Positions 7,798 through 15,684 of a stretch of DNA of 21,368 nt are shown here, one piece after another. The DNA comes from Candidatus Omnitrophota bacterium. Lineage in GTDB: Bacteria > Omnitrophota > Gorgyraeia > JABMRN01. A program made the translations under genes and the position numbers. Under the pieces are notes generated by a model. That model was not told where the DNA came from. It worked only from the letters and a program-made list of their open reading frames with translations, and made no database searches. Positions within the stretch are counted from its first letter, which is position 1, and each line of letters starts with the position of its first letter. The stretch spans positions 7,155 through 28,522 of the forward strand of contig JAQVOV010000003.1 of assembly GCA_028702395.1 (NCBI GenBank), written 5' to 3'.

Positions 7798-7826
7798 AAT
7801 TTACCTGACAATTTGCTATTTGTCAA
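7798..7826 (-). promoter_or_regulatory. Promoter plus overlapping inverted-repeat operator for the lysine-rich gene
   Basis: Minus strand TTGACA (7826-7821), 17 nt spacer, TAAATT (7803-7798). An inverted repeat TGACAA-N8-TTGTCA (7806-7825) covers the -35 and most of the spacer, where a repressor would act. The 5' UTR is about 95 nt long. Confidence 0.6.
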
Positions 7827-7846
7827 GGTGTTGAAGCGTTTTTTTA

Positions 7847-9019
7847 TTACCGTCTTTTTGCAACAGCTCTTTGGATCTTTTCCCTGCCATGTTTTTTGTT
7901 TATTTTTTCGACGACACTGTGAATTTTTTCTTTTGTTTCATTATCACTTTCACAAAATAGAGTATGTTGATTTTTTTTATTTATTTTTGCCATTTTGATC
8001 CCTATCAGTCTAATTTTTTTTGTCTTGTCAAAATTTTCCAGAAAAAGTTTTCCTGCATTTGTAAAAATATCATCTACATAATTGGTGGGCACGAACAACT
8101 TTTTTGTTCTTGTGATTGTCTGATAATCATCCGTTCTGATCTTTATCACAATGGTATCTGAAAAAATATTTTCATTTCTCATGCTAGCAGAAATATATTC
8201 TGATAAGCTCATGAATATACTTTCAATGAGTTTTTGGTCAGATGTATCATTATCAAAAGTGTATTCTTTGCTAATTGATCCGGTTTCTTTTGAAACATAA
8301 ATTTCTGCATTATCAATTCCATTTGCTATTCCCCAAAAAAAATATGCGTTTTTACCCAGCAGTTTTGCTAATAATTCTATATTCTTTTTAGCAAGATGTT
8401 CGATCTTATATATCCCATGTTTTTGCAGGATCTTTGTTGTTTTAGGGCCTATTCCCGAAATTTTATCTATTGATAATGGATGTAAAAACTCTTTTGTATT
8501 ATCATAAGGCACATGCACAAACCCATCCGGTTTTCCAATATCTGATGCTATTTTGGCTACCATTTTACTTGCCGCAAGTCCGCAGGAAGCTGTAAGTAAA
8601 GTCTCTTCCTTTATTCTTTCTTTGATCTTTTTACATGTCTTTTCTGGTCCTTTGAATAAATGTGCAGTATGGGTAATATCCAAAAATGCTTCGTCTATAC
8701 TAACAGGTTCTACATCTGGAGTAAACTCATGAAAAATATCATATATTTCATCTGAAATTTGTACATATTTTTCCATATTTGGTCTTAAAAATATCCCATT
8801 AGGACACTTTTTATACGCAATAGATATAGGCATAGCTGAATGGATCCCATAAATTCTAGCTTCATATGAACATGTTGCAACAACGCCTCTTCCAGATCCT
8901 TCCTTAGGATCAGAACCTATTATCACAGGCTTATTCTTATATTGGGAATTATCTCTTTGCTCTACAGAGGCAAAAAAGGCATCCATATCTATGTGGGCAA
9001 TATATCTTTGGTTTTTCAT
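7847..9019 (-). CDS. dinB: DNA polymerase IV (Y-family translesion polymerase)
   Basis: 390-residue Y-family polymerase, usual length for DinB (350-400). It shows HIDMDAFFASVEQ (Asp11; Phe15/Phe16 at the steric gate), CSYEARIYGIHSAMP, the catalytic SIDEAFLDI with Asp109/Glu110, the CGLAASKMVAKIASD motif, a helix-hairpin-helix ISGIGPKT, and a little-finger domain. QHTLF about 35 residues before the end resembles the beta-clamp binding motif. It extends replication past lesions in the cytoplasm with low fidelity. The start ATG 9019 has only a weak AGGTG upstream. No LexA-type box is evident; instead a composite of word repeats fills the upstream region. Confidence 0.96.
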   Translation of the reverse strand: MKNQRYIAHIDMDAFFASVEQRDNSQYKNKPVIIGSDPKEGSGRGVVATCSYEARIYGIHSAMPISIAYKKCPNGIFLRPNMEKYVQISDEIYDIFHEFTPDVEPVSIDEAFLDITHTAHLFKGPEKTCKKIKERIKEETLLTASCGLAASKMVAKIASDIGKPDGFVHVPYDNTKEFLHPLSIDKISGIGPKTTKILQKHGIYKIEHLAKKNIELLAKLLGKNAYFFWGIANGIDNAEIYVSKETGSISKEYTFDNDTSDQKLIESIFMSLSEYISASMRNENIFSDTIVIKIRTDDYQTITRTKKLFVPTNYVDDIFTNAGKLFLENFDKTKKIRLIGIKMAKINKKNQHTLFCESDNETKEKIHSVVEKINKKHGREKIQRAVAKRR

Positions 9020-9034
9020 GAAAGCACCTATATT

Positions 9035-9275
9035 CGTTAGACGTTAAGCGTTAGACGTTAGACGTTAAACGTTGTTATGCGTAAATCGTTAACCATATAA
9101 ATTAATACTATTCACTAAAGCCTTATTAACCTTTCTAATCACTGACATCTGATCTCTGACCTCTGACTTCTAAGCCCTATAAACTCTATATAGAACCTTC
9201 CACTAGCTCGAAGCTCGTGGCTCGTAGCTCGCGTCATAATTCAGGACGTTCTACCACGATATACGATATACGACA
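9035..9275. repeat. Composite word-repeat element E (four different words, two cores)
   Basis: The 337-bp gap between dinB and the GGDEF gene carries, in order: GTTAGACGTTAAGCGTTAGA-type repeats (9036-9090), CTGACATCTGATCTCTGACC-type repeats (9142-9171), core ATAGAACCTTCCAC (9190-9203), AGCTCGAAGCTCGTGGCTCG-type repeats (9204-9232), core TTCAGGACGTTCTAC (9240-9254), and CGATATACGATATACGAC repeats (9256-9275). The order left-word, left-word, core, right-word, core, right-word looks like one element inserted into another, but left and right words are not obvious complements here. Confidence 0.75.
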
Positions 9276-9300
9276 TACTACCTACGGAAACTATTTATAA

Positions 9301-9340
9301 ACAATAAAAAAGGCAGCGATAAAGCTGCCTTTTTTATTGT
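9301..9340. terminator. Rho-independent terminator of the GGDEF gene
   Basis: Perfect 17-bp stem ACAATAAAAAAGGCAGC (9301-9317) / complement (9324-9340) with loop GATAAA; T-run on either strand. It lies 16 nt past the stop of the diguanylate cyclase gene. Confidence 0.93.
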
Positions 9341-9356
9341 ACTTATGTATATCGAA

Positions 9357-10367
9357 TTAAACAACTCTATCTCTTCCTTTATTCTTAGCTTTATAAAGCG
9401 CTTCATCTGCTCTTTTAATAAGATCGCTCCAATCAATGGCATCATTTGGAAATTCAGCTACACCAATAGAAATAGTCAATTTTCCATTAGGCTGAGATTC
9501 CCTGTTAACAAAAGAATATTCCCTAACATCTTTTAGAATTCTTTCAGAACGGGCAAACCCGCCGTTTTTATCTGTTTCAGGCAGAACAATTACAAATTCT
9601 TCACCGCCATATCTTGCAACAATATCAATAGAAGATACTTTAACTGCCGTATCTGACTGCCTTGATGTATTCTTAAGAATATCTGCTAATTGCTTAAGAA
9701 CAACATTTCCTGCTTCATGCCCATTTATATCATTATAATGTTTGAAATAATCAATATCCAAGAAAAGCAAAGTAACAGGTCGATGATATCTCTTTGCTCT
9801 TGCCATTTCTTTTACAAGAATTTCTTCAAAATATTTGTGGTTATATAATCCTGTAAGGTCATCTATTCGAATAAGACTTTGCAGTCTCAGGTTTTCCATA
9901 TAAAGTTTTCGATTTCTTTCATCATTGGTTTCATCCAGCATATTCCTTATAAACTCTATCTCTTTTTCCTGATCTTGTAAGTTTTTTTCCATAGTCCTTG
10001 TGTTAAATCTAAGAAGATCTCTCAAATACACCAATCCAGTCATCTTTCCATCTTTTAGAACGGGCAAATGCTGTATATTATTGACTAACATAAGATCGTA
10101 GACCTGCTTGTACTCTGTCTCAATATTTATAGTCTTGATGTTTTCAGTCATAACCTCTTTTATTAATACTTTTTTAGAATCTTTCCCAGGAAGTATTATT
10201 CTATGCAATAGGTCATGTTCCGTGAAAATACCCTTTAACCGATCATTTTCTGCTATCATTATAGCATCAAGGTCTTTTTCCTTCATTAAAACACATGCAT
10301 CATATACTGTTTTTTCACCATCGCTAACTACATATTCATTTGCCATCCACATGGAAATGTTGCTCAT
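9357..10367 (-). CDS. CBS-pair diguanylate cyclase (GGDEF)
   Basis: 336-residue soluble protein: two CBS domains (about 8-60 and 70-125, each with a GxFTExDLL/GLVYLRDLL-type ending), a charged coiled-coil linker (125-165), then a GGDEF domain (168-336) beginning DDLTGLYNHKYF. Metal and catalytic residues are present (LFLDIDYFKHYND; GGEEF at 254-258), so it should convert GTP to c-di-GMP, with CBS domains sensing an adenine nucleotide or similar ligand. The residues five before GGEEF are SSID rather than the inhibitory RxxD; an RQSD occurs nine residues earlier, implying a nine-residue expansion before IVARYGGEEF. ATG 10367 follows GGAGGG. It is monocistronic with its own promoter and terminator. 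Confidence 0.94.
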   Translation of the reverse strand: MSNISMWMANEYVVSDGEKTVYDACVLMKEKDLDAIMIAENDRLKGIFTEHDLLHRIILPGKDSKKVLIKEVMTENIKTINIETEYKQVYDLMLVNNIQHLPVLKDGKMTGLVYLRDLLRFNTRTMEKNLQDQEKEIEFIRNMLDETNDERNRKLYMENLRLQSLIRIDDLTGLYNHKYFEEILVKEMARAKRYHRPVTLLFLDIDYFKHYNDINGHEAGNVVLKQLADILKNTSRQSDTAVKVSSIDIVARYGGEEFVIVLPETDKNGGFARSERILKDVREYSFVNRESQPNGKLTISIGVAEFPNDAIDWSDLIKRADEALYKAKNKGRDRVV

Positions 10368-10430
10368 TATTTCCCTCCAATAAATAAACTAAAAAACTCT
10401 GATATCTGCAAAGATCATGATATATAGGAT

Positions 10431-10459
10431 ATAATAACAAGTTTTCCTGTCAAAGTCAA
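10431..10459 (-). promoter_or_regulatory. Promoter for the CBS-GGDEF gene
   Basis: Minus strand TTGACT (10459-10454), 17 nt spacer, TATTAT (10436-10431): the same hexamers and spacing as the ptsN promoter. It lies only 5 nt past the hldD stop. Confidence 0.7.
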
Positions 10460-10463
10460 TAAA

Positions 10464-11426
10464 TTATAGATATTTAGATTCTAACAGATAATCCGCATAA
10501 TCTTTAATGGCTTGTTCAAGGGGTGTGAATTCTTTTAAATATCCGGCATCTCTGAGTTTGTTTATTTTCGCTTCTGTAAAATACTGATATTTTTCTTTTA
10601 AATATTCCGGCATTTCAATATATTCAATATTAGGTTTTTTACCTACTGCTTTGAACATTGCAAAAGCTATATCATTCCACGTTTTTGCTTGTCCTGTACC
10701 AAGGTTATATATCCCTGACCTATCCTGATGCGAAAAGAAGAAGAACATAACATCAATAGCATCTTTGACATAAATAAAATCTCGTTTTTGCTCTCCATCC
10801 TTGTAAGCCTCTTTATATGATCTAAATAATGTTATTTTTCCGTTAGCAGAAACATCATTGATCTTTTTACAAACAATACTCATCATTTCTTTTTTATGGT
10901 ACTCATTAGGCCCAAAAACATTAAAGAATTTTAAACCTACAGTATTCTTCTGATAACCATTTCTAAGTATCCAAAGATCAAAGATCTGTTTTGAATATCC
11001 ATACATATTAAGAGGCGCCAATTCTTTTATCTTTGAATGATCATCATCATATCCTTGGTTTCCATCCCCATAGGTAGCAGCAGAAGATGCATACATAAAA
11101 TATACTTTTGATCTCTCTGCCCAAAGAGCTAATTTTTTGGAATACTCATAATTGTTCTTAATAAGGTATTCATTATCTGTACAAGTGGTGCTGCTGCATG
11201 CCCCCATATGGATGATAGCATCGGGGTCCTTGATCTTTCCTTGTTGAACAAGATCAATAAACGTATCTTTTTGGATGTATTCAATAAAAGTCTTCCCTAC
11301 AAGATTTTTCCATTTATCTTCATGTTCCAGATCATCAACTACAACAATATCTTTGTAACCTTCATCATTAAGTTTTTTTAAAAAACAACTCCCTATAAAT
11401 CCTGCTCCGCCTGTAAGTACTATCAT
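10464..11426 (-). CDS. hldD: ADP-L-glycero-D-manno-heptose 6-epimerase
   Basis: 320-residue SDR-family epimerase that makes ADP-L-glycero-beta-D-manno-heptose for the LPS inner core; cytoplasmic. The N-terminal MIVLTGGAGFIGSCF binds NADP, followed by VVDDLEHEDKWKNL, a HldD hallmark, SSAATYGDG, and the catalytic Y-x3-K in NMYGYSKQIFD; then KFFNVFGPNEYHK. I place the start at ATG 11426 because AGGAG lies 5 nt upstream and the Rossmann motif begins there. The frame stays open to 11480, but the extra 18 residues (MDVLVQKQTQEQTQIGVN) are a translation of a repeat arm. It probably follows citrate synthase on the same strand. It implies a Gram-negative envelope. Confidence 0.95.
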   Translation of the reverse strand: MIVLTGGAGFIGSCFLKKLNDEGYKDIVVVDDLEHEDKWKNLVGKTFIEYIQKDTFIDLVQQGKIKDPDAIIHMGACSSTTCTDNEYLIKNNYEYSKKLALWAERSKVYFMYASSAATYGDGNQGYDDDHSKIKELAPLNMYGYSKQIFDLWILRNGYQKNTVGLKFFNVFGPNEYHKKEMMSIVCKKINDVSANGKITLFRSYKEAYKDGEQKRDFIYVKDAIDVMFFFFSHQDRSGIYNLGTGQAKTWNDIAFAMFKAVGKKPNIEYIEMPEYLKEKYQYFTEAKINKLRDAGYLKEFTPLEQAIKDYADYLLESKYL

Positions 11427-11436
11427 GTTAACTCCT

Positions 11437-11545
11437 ATTTGTGTCTGTTCCTGTGTCTGTTTCTGCACAAGAACATCCAAATATCTTTTTTAAAAACCTC
11501 TTTCAGAACGATCTACAACAGACACAGACACTGACACTGATACTA
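11437..11545. repeat. Word-arm/core element C
   Basis: Left arm GTGTCTGTTCCTGTGTCTG (from 11440) and right arm ACAGACACAGACACTGACAC (11518-11537) are complementary word repeats. The core has AAATATCTTTTTTAAAAACC and ends TTCAGAACGATCTAC (11502-11516), aligning with cores A and B although the arm word differs. It sits between citrate synthase and hldD. Confidence 0.85.
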
Positions 11546-11552
11546 ATACCTA

Positions 11553-12977
11553 TTATCTCTTGTCTATAGGAACATATTCCTTATCAAACTCTCCTATATA
11601 GAGTGCTCTTGGTCTGAATATTCTATTTCTCTGTACGTATTCAATAACCCTTGCAGTCCAACCTGAAACACGGCTAACAGCAAAAAATGGAGTGAAAAGC
11701 TCTACAGGAATATTTAAACAAGAATAAACTATTCCCGAATAAAAATCTACGTTAGGGAATATTTTCTTTTCTTTTCCTAAGTGTGCTATAACCTGCTCTT
11801 CAAGTTTTTGTGCTATCTTAAATATTTTTTTAGACTCTTTATTGTCACTATTTTGAATAAGATATTCTGCAAGAGGCCCTAAGACTCGTGCTCGTGGATC
11901 ATAGGCTTTATAAACCCTATGTCCAAAGCCCATGACTTTCTCTTTATTTTGCTGTTTTTTTTCATACCATTGTTCAACATTATCAATATCCCCAATTTCT
12001 TTTAACATTTTAAGAACTTCTGCATTAGCCCCCCCATGTAAAGGACCATTCAACGCTGCAATACCTGAACCAACTGCAAAATACATATCAGACAAGGTAG
12101 AAGCAACTACCATTGTTGCAAAAGTACTGGCATTCATACCATGATCAGCATGCAGGATCAAAGAAACATCCATTATTCTTTCTTCAACAGGCGTTGGGAT
12201 CTTTCCAGTGGTCATATATATAAGATTTGCAGCAAAAGAAAGTTCCGGATTTGGTTCAATAGGAAGCTTCCCTTGTCTTAACCTTGCTACTGCTCCTGCA
12301 ACTGATGCCACACCTGATAATAGCCTATAAGAAGATTTGTAGCCTATAGGATCAACAAGTTCTTTTTCCATTATTTTAGATTTCTCCTGATAATCTGCTT
12401 TTTTAAACTCATAAATAGCTTCTTTTTCACCCATAGGTTTTGTTTCCATAGGAATAGAATCTTCATCTGAACTAATATGAGAATTAAAATCAGGTTTATA
12501 GTATTTACTGTCTATAAAAGTACTATCGTGCCTAATAAAATTTGTCCCTATTCTAAGTACTGCCATTGTATTCATTTCTTCTACGTTCAACCCCATCAAA
12601 AGTTTAATAGTATAATTTATATCCCTATAGTTTATAAGTTTTTTATTAAAAATATCGAGTTCATCCTTAGTAGGTAATTTCCCGTGTATTAAAAGATATG
12701 ATACTTCCTCAAAAGTAGAATATGCACAAAGATCAAAGATATCATAGCCTCTGTAAATGAGCCAGCCTTTTGCTCCATTGACATATCCGATTTTGCTAGT
12801 ACATGCTATTGCACCTTCAAGACCAGGTCCAACAACACAATTAATAGGCCATTCAATATCCGTATTATTCGAGACAAAATCCTTAGATTTATCCTCTTTT
12901 GTTTCTATTTGAGCTTTTTTCTTAGCTTCCAGTATTATTTTAGTGATTTCCTCTGTTTGTTTAAGTAGATCTGACAT
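11553..12977 (-). CDS. gltA: Citrate synthase
   Basis: 474-residue citrate synthase: condenses oxaloacetate and acetyl-CoA. Catalytic residues are visible in order: LHADHGMNAS (His279), GPLHGGANAE (His314), MGFGHRVYKAYDPRARV (His353) and FPNVDFYSGIVY (Asp411). It is longer than the usual 370-430 residues because of an approximately 40-residue charged N-terminal extension and a charged insertion around 155-205 (SSDEDSIPMETKPMGEKEA), a layout seen in some bacterial citrate synthases. ATG 12977 follows GGAGGG. Upstream is a roughly 170-nt leader with mutually exclusive stems. Methylcitrate synthase is an alternative, but no prp genes are near. Confidence 0.93.
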   Translation of the reverse strand: MSDLLKQTEEITKIILEAKKKAQIETKEDKSKDFVSNNTDIEWPINCVVGPGLEGAIACTSKIGYVNGAKGWLIYRGYDIFDLCAYSTFEEVSYLLIHGKLPTKDELDIFNKKLINYRDINYTIKLLMGLNVEEMNTMAVLRIGTNFIRHDSTFIDSKYYKPDFNSHISSDEDSIPMETKPMGEKEAIYEFKKADYQEKSKIMEKELVDPIGYKSSYRLLSGVASVAGAVARLRQGKLPIEPNPELSFAANLIYMTTGKIPTPVEERIMDVSLILHADHGMNASTFATMVVASTLSDMYFAVGSGIAALNGPLHGGANAEVLKMLKEIGDIDNVEQWYEKKQQNKEKVMGFGHRVYKAYDPRARVLGPLAEYLIQNSDNKESKKIFKIAQKLEEQVIAHLGKEKKIFPNVDFYSGIVYSCLNIPVELFTPFFAVSRVSGWTARVIEYVQRNRIFRPRALYIGEFDKEYVPIDKR

Positions 12978-13053
12978 ATATAACCCTCCATTTAATACAC
13001 TAAACTGTATCTTGTGATTTTAAAAAGATTTCTTTTGGAAGAACTTTCCTGTT

Positions 13054-13127
13054 GATCCCGTTAATATATACATTATTTAAAGGAATATACTTATAAGAGC
13101 AAACATCCCAAGTGCTAGCTCGGGATC
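13054..13127 (-). promoter_or_regulatory. Structured 5' leader of citrate synthase with alternative pairings
   Basis: In the minus-strand transcript the segment GATCCCG (13127-13121) can form an 8-bp local hairpin, ATCCCGAG / CTTGGGAT (13126-13119 with 13112-13105, loop CTAGCA), or pair perfectly with CGGGATC (13060-13054) further downstream. The two pairings exclude each other. I do not recognise a known riboswitch class. Confidence 0.45.
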
Positions 13128-13155
13128 TTTCGTGTTAATATTATATTTTTGCCAT

Positions 13156-13183
13156 ATTATACTATAATACTTGATTATAGCAA
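13156..13183 (-). promoter_or_regulatory. Promoter for citrate synthase
   Basis: Minus strand TTGCTA (13183-13178), 16 nt spacer, TATAAT (13161-13156). Start near 13149, leaving a leader of about 170 nt before ATG 12977. Confidence 0.65.
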
Positions 13184-13268
13184 GTAAAAAGTTGACTAGC
13201 CTAATTATTGACTAAAAAGCCTATTAACCGTAAAACATACGACCTGCGACATACAATATCACCTTGAC

Positions 13269-14285
13269 TTATCGTATAAGATTATTTTTACGAATAAACT
13301 GATCGAGTGTTTGAGCCATTATTTTATGTGCAGTTTCATTTGGATGCCCATCTTGTCCATATAAAGCTTTATATGATCCAAAATCCCTGCCTTTATCAAC
13401 AAAGGACTGAAAAAGATCCAGTACCATCATATTTGCATTTTCCCCTGCATCTATTACTTTTGCATTCAAATGTTTTAAAGGATATGTTTCGTTTGTCCAT
13501 TTACCAGGCAAAAAATATGGTGCTATCATAAGAATTGTTTTTGCATTTATTTTTTTTGCCCCGTCAGAAATAAGTTGTAAGCTTTTTTTGCATGCTTGCC
13601 AACCTTGGAAATCCTCTTTATAAAGAGGATCATAAAAAGATCTGTTTTGTTGTTTCATTTCTAAATAGCCAAATCTAGTAGAAAGCCATCTATAAAAAGC
13701 ACTTTTTTTGCGAAAGGTCTCAGAAAATCCTTTTTTCTTAACATCCCTTTTTTGTTCTGGAACAGATGTTACTGCATTTTGTTCTGAAAGCCAGTCACTG
13801 CCTACTCTTTTTAAGCCCGGTCCGCTTGGCAATGGGTCATTCAATGTAAATTGAACAACAACTATATCCGGCTGCATCCTCAGCCCTACCTTATAAAAAA
13901 CTTCCATTTCATTAACAGTCGTAAAACCACAACAAGCCAAGTTAACAACTTCTATTTTTCTTTTGGGATATTCCTTTGCTAATATTTTCTGGAGAATATT
14001 TGGCCAAATATCTTTAGGATCTTTTATTTTATCTCCCCACGAATAGGAATCCCCAAGAACAAGGATCCGTGTTGAATTATCTCCTTTTTCAAATAAATTT
14101 ATCTTTTCCCTAAAACCTTTATTATCCTTAGAAGGAATACCAGGCAAATACTCAAAACTCTTAATAGCTTGTTTTTTCCTATATTCTTTATATCTAAAAA
14201 AAAACTCGAAAAAAACACAAGTAACTATAATTGCTGTGACAATACAGGATATATTTATTATAATATTTTTTGTGGATTGTTTCAT
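13269..14285 (-). CDS. Membrane-anchored SGNH/GDSL hydrolase
   Basis: 338-residue protein with one N-terminal hydrophobic segment (about 8-30, INISCIVTAIIVTCVFFEFF) preceded by Lys residues, so the hydrolase domain is probably periplasmic. SGNH blocks are visible: LVLGDSYSWG with nucleophile Ser80, a Gly block in ACCGFTTVNE, VQFTLND with Asn149, and DGHPNETAH near 312-320 giving the Asp-x-His dyad. The family includes esterases and polysaccharide acyl- or deacylases; the substrate cannot be named. No clear Shine-Dalgarno precedes ATG 14285. It lies downstream of fructose-bisphosphate aldolase on the same strand but across a hairpin element, so co-transcription is doubtful. Confidence 0.83.
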   Translation of the reverse strand: MKQSTKNIIINISCIVTAIIVTCVFFEFFFRYKEYRKKQAIKSFEYLPGIPSKDNKGFREKINLFEKGDNSTRILVLGDSYSWGDKIKDPKDIWPNILQKILAKEYPKRKIEVVNLACCGFTTVNEMEVFYKVGLRMQPDIVVVQFTLNDPLPSGPGLKRVGSDWLSEQNAVTSVPEQKRDVKKKGFSETFRKKSAFYRWLSTRFGYLEMKQQNRSFYDPLYKEDFQGWQACKKSLQLISDGAKKINAKTILMIAPYFLPGKWTNETYPLKHLNAKVIDAGENANMMVLDLFQSFVDKGRDFGSYKALYGQDGHPNETAHKIMAQTLDQFIRKNNLIR

Positions 14286-14325
14286 ACATTTTCTGTTGTT
14301 GTGTTTTTATAAAAATAAATGCGGA

Positions 14326-14401
14326 AAAACCGTTAACCGTAAACCCTGATCCGCAGTTAACCAATACGGTTTAGGGATTACGGTTCACGGCTAACGGTTT
14401 T
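14326..14401. repeat. Long imperfect hairpin of CCGTTAACCGTAAACC words (element G)
   Basis: Left arm AAAACCGTTAACCGTAAACC (from 14326) pairs with right arm ending TTACGGTTCACGGCTAACGG plus TTTT (14378-14401). It lies between the aldolase stop and the SGNH start. It has a word-like arm but no recognisable TTCAGAACGTTCCAC core; it could act as a terminator for the aldolase gene. Confidence 0.8.
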
Positions 14402-14418
14402 ATAATGTTATTAATTGT

Positions 14419-15429
14419 TTACGCGCCACCAGCAGAACCTAGAACATCAACATTTTTCTTTTTATACATCTCAACAAGGGCATCTCTTGCAGGTCCTAAA
14501 TATTTCCTTGGGTCAAATTCCTCAGGTTTATCATTAAAAGTTTTTCTTATAGCTGCTGTCATCCACAATCTGCCGTCTGAATCAATATTTACTTTACATA
14601 CTGCTGAAGCTGCTGCTTTTCTTAACTGTTCTTCAGGAATACCTATAGTATCTTTTAAAGCTCCGCCGTTTTCATTGATTATTTTAACTGCTTCTTGAGG
14701 TACTGAAGAAGAACCATGTAAAACTATTGAAAAACCTGGAAGTTTCTTTTCTATTTCAGCTAAGATTTCGAACTTTAAAGGAGGAGGAATAAATACCCCA
14801 TCTTTATTTTTTGTACACTGTGCTGGTTTAAATTTGTTTGCTCCATGGGAAGTCCCTATTGATATTGCTAGAGAATCAACACCTGTTCTTTGCACAAAAT
14901 CAATTACCTCTTCAGGATGGGTATATGTGGATTCTGAGGCTACAACATCATCTTCTATACCAGCTAATACCCCTAATTCACCTTCAACTGTTACATCAAA
15001 TTTATGTGCATATTCAACTACTTTTTTAGTTAGCGCAACATTCTCTTCATAAGAATGATGTGAACCATCTATCATAACAGATGAAAACCCTGTATCAATA
15101 CAGGATTTACAAAGTTCAAAAGTATCTCCATGATCAAGGTGTAGAGCTATAGGTATCTGTTTCAACCCTTTTGCAGCAGCCATTTCTTTCATCATTTCAA
15201 CTGCACCTTGTCCCATGAACCTTAACATAGTCTGATTAGCATATTTTCTGGCACCGCTTGATACTTGAAGGATGACAGGAGATTGAGTTTCAACACAAGC
15301 AGTTATGATAGCCTGTAATTGTTCCATATTATTAAAATTATATGCAGGAACAGCATATTTACCTGCCATAGCTTTTTTGAACATTTCACGGGTATTAACT
15401 AACCCAAGGTCTTTGTATGATACAGCCAT
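14419..15429 (-). CDS. fba: Class II fructose-bisphosphate aldolase
   Basis: 336-residue zinc-dependent aldolase interconverting fructose-1,6-bisphosphate with DHAP and glyceraldehyde-3-phosphate; cytoplasmic. Landmarks: AVPAYNFNNMEQ (26-37), ALHLDHGD with catalytic Asp99 and Zn ligand His100, IDGSHHSYEEN, VEGELGVLAGIEDD, SIGTSHGANKF with Zn ligand His195, IVLHGSSSVP with Zn ligand His238, and the phosphate-binding KVNIDSDGR. ATG 15429 follows AAAGGGG. It has a very good promoter about 240 nt upstream, with a large hairpin element inside the 5' UTR. With YvcK and citrate synthase it makes this region rich in central carbon genes. A tagatose-bisphosphate specificity cannot be ruled out. Confidence 0.95.
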   Translation of the reverse strand: MAVSYKDLGLVNTREMFKKAMAGKYAVPAYNFNNMEQLQAIITACVETQSPVILQVSSGARKYANQTMLRFMGQGAVEMMKEMAAAKGLKQIPIALHLDHGDTFELCKSCIDTGFSSVMIDGSHHSYEENVALTKKVVEYAHKFDVTVEGELGVLAGIEDDVVASESTYTHPEEVIDFVQRTGVDSLAISIGTSHGANKFKPAQCTKNKDGVFIPPPLKFEILAEIEKKLPGFSIVLHGSSSVPQEAVKIINENGGALKDTIGIPEEQLRKAAASAVCKVNIDSDGRLWMTAAIRKTFNDKPEEFDPRKYLGPARDALVEMYKKKNVDVLGSAGGA

Positions 15430-15454
15430 TTTTGAACCCCTTTCTTTGATTTAA

Positions 15455-15628
15455 GTAAAAAGGCAAAAGTAAAAAGTCCGCCTCTTTATCTTTTTTTGCG
15501 AGATCTCGCCAAAATTTTACAAATTTTGGCGGATAAAAAATCTGTTTTCATTGTGGAATCTTATTTGAATATCTCATTCAGAACGTTCCACACTTTTACC
15601 TTTTTCCTTTTAACTTTTTCCTTTATTG
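15455..15628. repeat. Word-arm/core element D with internal palindrome
   Basis: Arms AAGTAAAAAGGCAAAAGTAA (from 15453) and CTTTTACCTTTTTCCTTTTA (from 15593) are complementary. Core ends TTCAGAACGTTCCAC (15577-15591), the clearest copy of the consensus. Inside lie the 12-nt palindrome GCGAGATCTCGC (15498-15509) and an 11-bp hairpin CGCCAAAATTT / AAATTTTGGCG (15507-15517 with 15521-15531). It lies in the aldolase 5' UTR. Confidence 0.85.
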
Positions 15629-15648
15629 TTTTTCGATTTGGAAGGCTA

Positions 15649-15677
15649 ATTATACAATATAACGTATGAAGATGCAA
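15649..15677 (-). promoter_or_regulatory. Promoter for fructose-bisphosphate aldolase
   Basis: Minus strand TTGCAT (15677-15672), 17 nt spacer, TATAAT (15654-15649): near-consensus. It places element D in a UTR of about 210 nt. The 15430-15970 gap otherwise holds only repeat elements. Confidence 0.75.
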
Positions 15678-15684
15678 TGGTTAT

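Noticed and set aside
7695..7826. N-terminal 44-codon extension of the lysine-rich protein
   Set aside because: It spans the -35/-10 promoter and UTR; the Shine-Dalgarno and GTG at 7694 fit far better.
9035..9275. CRISPR array
   Set aside because: Repeats are degenerate 6-8 nt words without unique spacers of constant length, and no cas genes are present.
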